Assembly (NCBI GenBank): GCA_964498065.1
Contig: CAZCFZ010000114.1
Coordinates: 1-11,504, forward strand
Length of the DNA: 11,504 nt
Reading direction: 5' to 3'
Source: FEN-1297 sp964498065
GTDB taxonomy: Bacteria; Bacteroidota; Ignavibacteria; Ignavibacteriales; Ignavibacteriaceae
Position 1 is the stretch's first letter, and every line of letters begins with the position of its first letter. The notes under the pieces were generated by a model that was not told the DNA's origin, made no database searches, and worked only from the letters and a program-made list of their open reading frames with translations. Shown piece by piece: positions 1 to 6,600 of the stretch. The translations under genes and the position numbers were made by a program.

Positions 1-528
1 TTTAAAAGATAATTCATCAAGATAAACTGTTCCGCTTCCTCCGGCGGCTGCCGAAATAATAAGTTCAATTTTTCTAAGATGTTTTAATTCTCCTCCGCCT
101 CGCGGTCCCCATGCAAATGCGATTTGCCTTTTTCTTACCGTAAGCAGAGTCCAGTTTTTAGGGAAGTCGAATCTTCTGAAAACATACCACCAGACATTAT
201 TGCCGGTTGAATCATCCAATTTAAATTCAAGATTATTTTTAGGAGAATTAGCTTTACAATAAAAAGTAAATTTATAATTTGAAGGAAGATTAATCGAAAG
301 ATTTTTAACTATACCGCAATACCCGGCACCTGTAAATTTATAATCTATTTTAATAGCATTGCCTGTTACTCCCTTTACTAAGGAAACATTCATGCTGGCC
401 CCATCCGAAACAACTTTTTGCCAGCTGTTTAGGTTTTCGAAATTATCAATATTAATGTCCTGTGCAAAAAGATTCATTGAAAAAAGTGCACAAACATTTA
501 AGACTAAAAGGGACCTAATAATTCTCAT
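1..528 (-). CDS. Secreted protein with carbohydrate-binding-like jelly-roll N terminus (5' part, runs off window)
   Basis: The frame is open from ATG at 528-526 to position 1, giving 176 codons with the C-terminal part outside the window. An AGGAG ribosome-binding site (complement of 536-540) lies 7 nt before the ATG and supports this start. Residues 1-22 form a signal peptide (MRIIRSLLVLNVCALFSMNLFA, predicted cut between A22 and Q23). Residues 24-176 are rich in beta-strand patterns, with the look of a galactose-binding-like or CBM jelly-roll: DNFENLNSW at the start, paired aromatics in NNVWWYVF, and a closing strand with a VYLDELSF motif. Such modules often precede catalytic or discoidin domains in large Ignavibacteria secreted proteins, but none is visible here, so the full function is unknown. 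The gene is divergent from the glucan operon and shares its control region, suggesting the same regulon. Existence and secretion are well supported; the binding role is inferred from fold-like pattern only. Confidence 0.8.
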   Translation of the reverse strand, partial: MRIIRSLLVLNVCALFSMNLFAQDINIDNFENLNSWQKVVSDGASMNVSLVKGVTGNAIKIDYKFTGAGYCGIVKNLSINLPSNYKFTFYCKANSPKNNLEFKLDDSTGNNVWWYVFRRFDFPKNWTLLTVRKRQIAFAWGPRGGGELKHLRKIELIISAAAGGSGTVYLDELSFK

Positions 529-561
529 TTATTAACTCCTTTTTATTATATATAGATCGAT

Positions 562-682
562 AATTTCTGAACTTAAAAGTTTTTTTAATCCGGCAATAAT
601 AACATTTCATTGGACAGAAAATTAGAAAATAGTCGAAAAAGCAATAATTTTAATAAATAATTATATTTCTGAACCTTAAAAG
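562..682. repeat. Imperfect 17-18 bp direct repeat flanking about 85 bp of the control region
   Basis: Copy 1 at 562-579 reads AATTTCTGAACTTAAAAG and copy 2 at 665-682 reads ATTTCTGAACCTTAAAAG. They differ by one inserted C and the leading base and are offset by 103 bp. Copy 2 ends 7 bp before the TTGACA of the rightward promoter, the position expected for an activator site or UP-like element. The similarity is read directly; a regulatory role is inference. Confidence 0.45.
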
Positions 683-689
683 ATTTAAC

Positions 690-720
690 TTGACAAATAA
701 ATATATATATTCTACATTTA
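690..720 (+). promoter_or_regulatory. Probable housekeeping promoter of the glucan operon
   Basis: TTGACA at 690-695 is followed after 17 bp by TACATT at 713-718. This reads well as a sigma-70 promoter and also as the Bacteroidota-type TTG / TAnnTTT(G) promoter, because TACATTTA covers 713-720. Transcription would start at about 725, leaving a 5' leader of about 110 nt before the ATG at 837. The predicted start lies inside the first operator, as expected for direct repression. Confidence 0.6.
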
Positions 721-722
721 AA

Positions 723-736
723 TGTAAACGTTTTCA
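723..736. promoter_or_regulatory. LacI-family operator, site 1
   Basis: TGTAAACGTTTTCA is an imperfect palindrome with the central CG typical of LacI/GalR/CcpA-family operators. It starts 2 bp after the -10 element and covers the predicted transcription start, a position that would block initiation. It matches site 2 in 13 of 14 bases, and both are followed by T. The cognate regulator is not in the window. Confidence 0.75.
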
Positions 737-778
737 TTTTATTTCATTTCATTACGAGGCAAATTATTTGAGTTTTTT

Positions 779-792
779 TGTAAACGTTTACA
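779..792. promoter_or_regulatory. LacI-family operator, site 2 (perfect palindrome)
   Basis: TGTAAACGTTTACA is a perfect 14-bp palindrome with a central CG. Its centre lies 56 bp from that of site 1, a bit over five helical turns, which would suit cooperative or looped binding. It sits in the leader, 44 bp upstream of the start codon at 837. The sites indicate sugar-responsive repression by a LacI-type protein encoded elsewhere. Confidence 0.8.
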
Positions 793-836
793 TAATATTT
801 ATATTTAATTATAACAAATTAAAAACGGAGGTTTGT

Positions 837-1925
837 ATGAAGTACTTAGCTATACTATTTCTGCTTTTTGCTGCTGTTTCTTTGCAGGCCCAAACTACAT
901 GGGATTTCGAATCAACTGCGCAAGATACAGGTTGGACTGTCTTTACACCTGCTGCTGATACATTTTCAGTAGTACCTAATCCTGATAAGTCCGGTTTGGA
1001 TACTTCTTCCCATGTTGCGAAATTTACTATTACTAATGGAACTGGCGTCAATCCTTGGGAAGGGGTTTTCAATACCCATGTAACTCCATTTGTTCTTACA
1101 TCAAATAACTGTAATCCCACTATACTGGTCTATAAAGACACAACTACGCGTGTCGATTTTAAAATTGAAGGAGCCGGATGGAGTTCAGGAGATACTTTTG
1201 ATTCTATTAAAGTAAAAAATCAATGGCAAATGGTTTCATATGATTTTTCTGCATATATTGGAAAAACGGTAACAACTATAACTGTAATTCCTGATTTTGG
1301 ACTTGAAAGTACCAGAAATTACAGCAGCGTAAGCTATTTTGATAATATAGAATTTGTACATACTACTGTTCCGGTTGAACTTACAACCTTCCAGGCAGTT
1401 GCATTAAGAAACAACGTAATGTTAAAATGGGCAACGGCTACGGAAACCAACAATTCCGGGTTTGAGATTCAAAGAAGCAGCGATAATACCAACTTTGCCA
1501 GAATCGGATTTGTAAAAGGAAATGGTACAACAACAAATATTAGCCAATATCAATTCCTGGATAAAAATGTAAGCGGAAGCTTGTATTACAGGTTAAAACA
1601 AACCGACCTTGACGGTTCTTATAAATACTCAAAAGTAGTTGAAGTTAATGTTACTACTCCTGCCGAATTTTCATTGAGTCAAAATTATCCTAATCCTTTT
1701 AACCCGTCAACTACAATTAATTATTCAGTACCGGAGAAATCATTTGTAACTTTAAAAGTTTACAATGTTCTTGGGAAAGAAGTTGCTTCTTTGGTTAACA
1801 ACCAAGAAGATGCGGGATCTCATCAAGTTAACTTCAATGCAATAAACTTAAGCAGCGGAATGTATTTTTATACAATTAGAGCCGGTAACTTTACAGCCAC
1901 AAAGAAATTAATTTTATTAAAATAA
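837..1925 (+). CDS. T9SS-secreted, probable carbohydrate-binding protein without catalytic domain
   Basis: The protein has 362 residues and starts at ATG 837 with GGAGG (827-831) 5 nt upstream. The frame stays open back to a TTG at 690, but that extension would overlap promoter and operators and would hide the signal peptide, so I reject it. Residues 1-18 are a signal peptide (cut near LQA/QT). Residues 20-177 form a beta-rich, CBM-like region opening TTWDFES and closing YFDNIEFV. Residues 178-276 are a fibronectin-III-like module (VELTTFQ...LKWATATETNN...FEIQRS...YYRLKQTDLDG). Residues 277-362 are a T9SS type A sorting domain (NYPNPFNPSTTI...GMYFYTIRAG...KKLILLK). No glycosidase motif is visible. 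As first gene behind the operators it is probably the most strongly expressed, consistent with a surface or released glycan-binding protein. Secretion is well supported; glycan binding is inferred. Confidence 0.85.
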   Translation: MKYLAILFLLFAAVSLQAQTTWDFESTAQDTGWTVFTPAADTFSVVPNPDKSGLDTSSHVAKFTITNGTGVNPWEGVFNTHVTPFVLTSNNCNPTILVYKDTTTRVDFKIEGAGWSSGDTFDSIKVKNQWQMVSYDFSAYIGKTVTTITVIPDFGLESTRNYSSVSYFDNIEFVHTTVPVELTTFQAVALRNNVMLKWATATETNNSGFEIQRSSDNTNFARIGFVKGNGTTTNISQYQFLDKNVSGSLYYRLKQTDLDGSYKYSKVVEVNVTTPAEFSLSQNYPNPFNPSTTINYSVPEKSFVTLKVYNVLGKEVASLVNNQEDAGSHQVNFNAINLSSGMYFYTIRAGNFTATKKLILLK

Positions 1926-1961
1926 TATTTTTGAGGATAGCTGTAGTTTATTTAACTTTCA

Positions 1962-1993
1962 TTCAGCCGGTATTAATATAAGTACCGGCTGAA
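1962..1993 (+). other. Intercistronic stem-loop (possible attenuator, terminator or RNA-stabilising hairpin)
   Basis: TTCAGCCGGTA (1962-1972) and TACCGGCTGAA (1983-1993) are perfect 11-bp inverted repeats around a 10-nt A/T loop. The hairpin lies 36 nt after the stop of the secreted binding protein and 49 nt before the phosphorylase start. No uridine run follows, so it is not a textbook intrinsic terminator. It could partly terminate transcription or protect the 3' end of the first cistron, giving more binding protein than intracellular enzymes. Confidence 0.6.
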
Positions 1994-2042
1994 CATATTT
2001 ATAATCGCACAAATAATATTGAATTTTTCTATAGGAAAGCTA

Positions 2043-4427
2043 GTGCAGAGAAAGTTCGAAACGAAGTATGGATATTTTTCGGATGATGGTAACGAATATA
2101 TTATAAAAACTTACCGAACTCCTAAACCATGGGTGAATGTAATATCAAATGGTTTATACGGAACGGTAATTTCTCAAACCGGCGGCGGATTCAGCTGGTA
2201 CGAACATTCGGAATTTAACCGATTAAACAGATGGCACCAGGATTTAATCCAGGATAACTGGGGCAAGTATATTTATATAAAAAATAATAAAACCGGTGAA
2301 ATCTGGAGTCCGACCTTTCTTCCTGTTAAAAAAGAATTAAATGAGTTTAAATGTATTCATGGAATTGGATACACAAAATTTATTTCTGTGTTTAAAGAAA
2401 TTAAAACAGAATTGACTATAGTCATTCCATTTGACGAATCACTTGAAATTTGGGATTTGAAATTAATAAATAATTCCAAAGAAGAAATTGATTTATCTTT
2501 TTATACTTATTTTGAATGGTGTCTTGGATCTTCTGCCGATCATCATAGAGAGTTTCATAAAACTTTTCTTCAAACTTCTTTTGATGAAAAAAATAATATG
2601 ATGACTGCTAATAAGCGGCTGTGGGAAATTCCTTTGGGAGATAGAGGCCATTGGAATATTGATTATCCATATACCGGATTTTTATCTTCAAATAAAAAAA
2701 TTGTCGATTACGACAGCGAGAAGGAAGTATTCATCGGGCAGTATGGAGATTTTATTAATCCTGCTGGGTTAAATTTAAAATCTTTGACTAAGCAAACGGG
2801 AAATTGGACAGATCCGGTTGGCTGCATAAAAGTTACTTCCACTATAAAACCCCAAAACAGTGATCGAATAGAATTTTATTTGGGCCTTAAAGAAAAAAAT
2901 GAAGAAATTGTAAATTCGATAAAAAAATTCTCCTCCGGCGAGCAGGTTGATAAAGCGCTTGAGGAAATAAAGAATAAATGGAAACAATTGCTTGGTACTT
3001 TAGAGATAAACACACCTGACGAAGCAATGAACCTGCTTGTTAATAAATGGATTAGATATCAGGCAATTTCCGGTAGACTTTGGGGCAGAACAGCCTATTA
3101 TCAGCAGAGCGGTGCTTTCGGTTTTAGAGATCAGCTTCAGGATAGTTTGGTGTTTTTACCGATTGATCCTGAGTTAACGGCAAATCAAATCAGGCTGCAT
3201 GCAAAACATCAATTAACTGACGGCACGGTTCTTCACTGGTGGCATCCGATCAGCGAAACAGGTCTAGAAACTAAAATGACGGATGATTTACTTTGGCTGC
3301 CGTTTTTGATTATCCAGTATTTGAAAGAAACAAATAATTATTCACTGCTGAACGAACAAGTCAATTATTATAATGATAAAAATTTGACCGAATCATTATA
3401 CACACATTGCGTAAAAGCAATTGAAAAAGTTTTAACAAGAATGAGCAGCAGAGGAATAACATTAATCGGAGCAGGAGATTGGAATGACGGTTTAAGTGCA
3501 GTAGGTCTTGAGATGAAAGGAGAATCTTTTTGGCTGACTGAATTTTTATACAATACAATGAAAGAGTTTATAAATGTTTCTCAAAAATTAAATGATAAGG
3601 AAACTGCTCTTCGTTATGAAAAGATATTTAAGGAATTAAAAAATAATTTTAATAAATATGCCTGGGATGGCGAATGGTACCTTAGAGCGACAAAAGATAA
3701 TTCGGAATTAGTTGGAAGTTCCAAATGCGAAGACGGAAAAATTTATCTTAACGCTCAAACCTGGGCAGTTATAAGTGAAATAGGAGAGGAAGCTAGAAAT
3801 AAAAAAGCTGTTGAATCCTTGGAAAAATATTTATTAAAAAAGAACGGTCCTTTGCTTCTGTATCCGGCATATTCAAAACCGGATAAATATATAGGATATC
3901 TTTCCCGCTATGCTGCGGGCAGAAGAGAGAATGGAGGAGTTTATACTCATGCTGCTACTTGGGCTGTATGGGCATATGGATTATTAAAAAAAGATGGAAT
4001 GCCTTACGATATTTTTAAAAGACTAGCTCCAATTTATAATGGAATGAATCCTGATGAATATGTTGCAGAGCCTTATGTTACGCCAGGAAATATAGATGGA
4101 CAGGATTCTCCATTCTACGGAAGAGCAGGCTGGACCTGGTATTCAGGTTCCGCAGTTTGGTTTCAAAAAACAATTGTAGACTGGATACTTGGAATCAGAT
4201 CAGATGAAAATGGATTAATTGTCGATCCTTGTATTCCAAAGGAGTGGGAATTTTATTCGGTCAAAAGAAATTTTAGAAATAAAGAGTTTATGATTAATGT
4301 ACATAATAATTCACACGTTTATTCCGGTATACAATCTATAGAAGTAAATGGGGAAAAGATTTCCGGAAATCTCATTAAATATGATTTCAAAGAAAACAAT
4401 TTTAAAGTAAATGTTTTTCTTGGTTAA
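2043..4427 (+). CDS. GH94 inverting disaccharide/oligosaccharide phosphorylase (cellobiose phosphorylase-like)
   Basis: GH94 enzymes use phosphate to split a beta-glucosidic bond, releasing alpha-glucose-1-phosphate and saving ATP in the cytoplasm. I choose GTG 2043 (794 residues) because AGGAAAG lies just upstream and family members start close to their KYGYF motif (here residues 8-12). TTG 2019 would add eight residues but lacks a ribosome-binding site. There is no signal peptide. The N-terminal beta-supersandwich spans about 8-275 (ISNGLYGTVISQTGGGFSW, RWHQDLIQDNWGKY). The (alpha/alpha)6 catalytic domain follows with GAFGFRDQLQDS (R362), GAGDWNDG (D482, expected general acid) and RRENGGVYTHAATW (H636, phosphate-site region). 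The C-terminal cap contains GLIVDPCIP. The length fits cellobiose-type rather than the roughly 1000-residue cellodextrin or 1,2-beta-oligoglucan phosphorylases. The RWxxDxxxDxWGKYxYI segment also recalls NdvB-type and cellobionic-acid phosphorylases. Substrate is therefore open among cellobiose, cellobionate, laminaribiose and sophorose; family assignment is secure. Confidence 0.9.
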   Translation: MQRKFETKYGYFSDDGNEYIIKTYRTPKPWVNVISNGLYGTVISQTGGGFSWYEHSEFNRLNRWHQDLIQDNWGKYIYIKNNKTGEIWSPTFLPVKKELNEFKCIHGIGYTKFISVFKEIKTELTIVIPFDESLEIWDLKLINNSKEEIDLSFYTYFEWCLGSSADHHREFHKTFLQTSFDEKNNMMTANKRLWEIPLGDRGHWNIDYPYTGFLSSNKKIVDYDSEKEVFIGQYGDFINPAGLNLKSLTKQTGNWTDPVGCIKVTSTIKPQNSDRIEFYLGLKEKNEEIVNSIKKFSSGEQVDKALEEIKNKWKQLLGTLEINTPDEAMNLLVNKWIRYQAISGRLWGRTAYYQQSGAFGFRDQLQDSLVFLPIDPELTANQIRLHAKHQLTDGTVLHWWHPISETGLETKMTDDLLWLPFLIIQYLKETNNYSLLNEQVNYYNDKNLTESLYTHCVKAIEKVLTRMSSRGITLIGAGDWNDGLSAVGLEMKGESFWLTEFLYNTMKEFINVSQKLNDKETALRYEKIFKELKNNFNKYAWDGEWYLRATKDNSELVGSSKCEDGKIYLNAQTWAVISEIGEEARNKKAVESLEKYLLKKNGPLLLYPAYSKPDKYIGYLSRYAAGRRENGGVYTHAATWAVWAYGLLKKDGMPYDIFKRLAPIYNGMNPDEYVAEPYVTPGNIDGQDSPFYGRAGWTWYSGSAVWFQKTIVDWILGIRSDENGLIVDPCIPKEWEFYSVKRNFRNKEFMINVHNNSHVYSGIQSIEVNGEKISGNLIKYDFKENNFKVNVFLG

Positions 4428-4494
4428 AATTTATTACAGATTAATATCATGCCTAAAATAATTATGAAAGTTAAAACATAAGTACCGTTTATTT

Positions 4495-6582
4495 ATGATT
4501 GAAGAAAAAGAAAAGAAATTGAATTTAAACGGTGATTGGATATTCATTAAAGATATGTCTGGAAATTTAAATATTGATGATATTAAGAAATTATTGAATA
4601 AAAATAACGAAGCTGAATCAATGACAATTCCCACAAATTGGGAACTTGCCGGGCTTCATAATTATAACGGGACAATTTGGTTTATAAGAGAATTCAATTT
4701 TAATTTCTCTTCGGATAACTTAGTCGTTTTAAATTTTCTTGGTGTGGATTATTTTGCTGAAGTTTGGCTTAATTGGAATTACCTAGGTAGACATGAAGGT
4801 TATTTTTCGCCTTTCTCATTTAATATTTCATCTACTATAAAATCAAATAATATTTTAGTTGTAAAAGTAACTTCACCTTTTGAAATTCCCGGTGAAGTCT
4901 GGCCGGATCATAAGAAGTTAATTAAAGGCATCTTTAATCATCACGACTGCAGGCCAGGCGGAACATCAAAAGAGTTCGGGCAGGACCAAAACACCGGCGG
5001 AATTTGGAATGATGTTTTCATAGATTATGGCTATAAAATAAATATTGAAAATATAAAAGCAACTTCAACATTATTAGAAAATGGAAATAAAGCAGAAGTA
5101 AAATTAAATATTCGTTACTATTCATCTTTAATTGATGAAAATACATATCCGGTTGAGTTTCAAATTACAAGCCCATCGGGTAATCAATTAAAATTTAAAA
5201 GTGAATTAAAATTTAAAGCCGGTAAAAATGAATTTAGCTATTCTATTAATATTAATACACCCGAACTATGGTGGAGTTGGGATTTGGGAACACCTAACTT
5301 GTATTTTTTAAAACTCACATCGGATTTTTTTAATCCGAAAAAATTAAAATTTGGAATAAGGAAAATTTATTTAGATGATAAACAACAGTTTCTTATAAAC
5401 GGTAAAAAATTATTCTTAAGAGGAACAAATATTATCCCTACCCAGTTTCTAAGCGAATTAAACAATTCAAAAATTGAAAAGATAGTTTCTTTAATGAAAG
5501 AAGCTAATATCAATATTGTAAGAGTTCATGCGCATGTTAATAGAAAAGAATTTTACGAAGAATGCGACGAGCAGGGAATATTGGTCTGGCAGGATTTTAG
5601 TCTGCAGTGGACTTATGACGAATCGGATTCTTTTAAAGATAATGCCGTAACACAGATAAAAGAAATGGTTTCATTATTATACAATCATCCTTCTATTGCT
5701 TTTTGGTGCTGTCATAATGAACCAGGTGACCAGATAAATTCACTCGACCCTTTATTAGAAGAAGCTGTTAAATCCATTGATAATTCCAGAATTGTAAGAA
5801 GAGCTTCAAACTATGAAGAACATGCTTACTACGGATGGTATTGGGGTGATAAAGAACATTATGCTGCTGTACCCATGGGACCTTTGGTAACCGAATTCGG
5901 CGCACAGGCACTACCCGAACTTAATTCATTAAATAAATTTATTCCTTCGGAAGAGCTTTTCTCGCCTAATTGGTCTACATGGACTTATCACGATTTTCAG
6001 GTGGATCAGACATTTAATATAGCAAAAGTGGAAATGGGAGATTCTATTGAATCGTTTATTAAGAACTCTCAAAATTATCAGTCAGATGTTTTAAAAACCG
6101 CTATTGATTTTTACAGGCGTAGGAGATTTGACGGGATAAACGGCGTATTCCAATTTATGTTTATCGATTGCTGGCCATCGATAACATGGTCTATCGTGGA
6201 TTTTTATGGAAAAGTAAAAAAAGGATATGAGGTATTAAAAACTGCCTATCAACCTGTTTATATTTCTATAAATTTAAGGCAAAACCAATATTTTGCCGGA
6301 AGCAAGCTTCTGTTTGATCTATTTATTATTAATGATTTGCATAAAGACTTTGCAAATCTTTCTTTAATATTTTATTTGAATGAAGAAGAAGTAAATCCAT
6401 TTGATATTCAAGCACTTCCTTCAAACGGAATGGTGTTTTTGGATTATAAATTGTTTAATTATTGTCTGCCCGTTGATATAAGTACAGGTAAGCACAATAT
6501 GATATTTGATTTAATAGACAAAAAGTCAAAGGAAAAAATTTCAGAAAATAATTTTGAGTTTATTGTAACTGAACGACCATGA
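4495..6582 (+). CDS. Glycoside hydrolase family 2 protein (beta-mannosidase/beta-galactosidase-like), cytoplasmic
   Basis: The protein has 695 residues and starts at ATG 4495. A stop at 4465-4467 prevents extension in this frame, and there is no clear Shine-Dalgarno. No signal peptide is present (MIEEKEKKLNLNGDW), so it should act inside the cell beside the GH94 enzyme, 67 nt upstream. Domain order is GH2-typical: sugar-binding jelly roll at about 8-180 (LNGDWIF, IPTNWELAGLHNYNGTIWFIREF, NTGGIWNDVFI), Ig-like sandwich at about 190-288 (ELWWSWDLGTPNLYFL), and TIM barrel from about 290 (FLINGKKLFLRGTN, NIVRVHAHVNRKEFYEECDEQG). E409 in CHNEP is the expected acid/base and E467 in VTEFGAQ the expected nucleophile of a retaining enzyme; both are present. 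Residues after about 600 form a short C-terminal beta region. GH2 covers beta-galactosidases, mannosidases, glucuronidases and others, and no motif fixes the substrate. In this operon a role on a beta-linked import product is inferred. Confidence 0.85.
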   Translation: MIEEKEKKLNLNGDWIFIKDMSGNLNIDDIKKLLNKNNEAESMTIPTNWELAGLHNYNGTIWFIREFNFNFSSDNLVVLNFLGVDYFAEVWLNWNYLGRHEGYFSPFSFNISSTIKSNNILVVKVTSPFEIPGEVWPDHKKLIKGIFNHHDCRPGGTSKEFGQDQNTGGIWNDVFIDYGYKINIENIKATSTLLENGNKAEVKLNIRYYSSLIDENTYPVEFQITSPSGNQLKFKSELKFKAGKNEFSYSININTPELWWSWDLGTPNLYFLKLTSDFFNPKKLKFGIRKIYLDDKQQFLINGKKLFLRGTNIIPTQFLSELNNSKIEKIVSLMKEANINIVRVHAHVNRKEFYEECDEQGILVWQDFSLQWTYDESDSFKDNAVTQIKEMVSLLYNHPSIAFWCCHNEPGDQINSLDPLLEEAVKSIDNSRIVRRASNYEEHAYYGWYWGDKEHYAAVPMGPLVTEFGAQALPELNSLNKFIPSEELFSPNWSTWTYHDFQVDQTFNIAKVEMGDSIESFIKNSQNYQSDVLKTAIDFYRRRRFDGINGVFQFMFIDCWPSITWSIVDFYGKVKKGYEVLKTAYQPVYISINLRQNQYFAGSKLLFDLFIINDLHKDFANLSLIFYLNEEEVNPFDIQALPSNGMVFLDYKLFNYCLPVDISTGKHNMIFDLIDKKSKEKISENNFEFIVTERP

Positions 6583-6600
6583 ATTAGGAAGGCGGATTAA

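Larger units (their letters stand above)
529..836. other. Divergent intergenic control region
   Basis: This 308-bp, very A/T-rich stretch separates two divergently transcribed genes for secreted proteins. It holds the rightward promoter (690-720), two LacI-family operators (723-736 and 779-792), a direct repeat (562-579 and 665-682) and the AGGAG-type ribosome-binding sites of both genes (complement of 536-540; 827-831). I see no convincing leftward promoter. There is an A/T-rich TATATAAT-like run at about 541-553 on the minus strand, but no clear -35 partner. No small gene or RNA gene was recognised here. Confidence 0.75.

Noticed and set aside
690..836. N-terminal extension of the first operon gene back to TTG 690 (49 extra residues)
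   Set aside because: It would start on the -35 hexamer and read through both operators. A clean signal peptide with GGAGG upstream begins at 837.
809..1120. 103-residue open frame on the minus strand
   Set aside because: It lies opposite the well-supported secreted protein gene and shows no motif or ribosome-binding site; a shadow of coding DNA.
2000..2005. TATAAT as an internal promoter before the phosphorylase gene
   Set aside because: No acceptable -35 or TTG element lies 17-19 bp upstream; in such A/T-rich DNA this hexamer is expected by chance.
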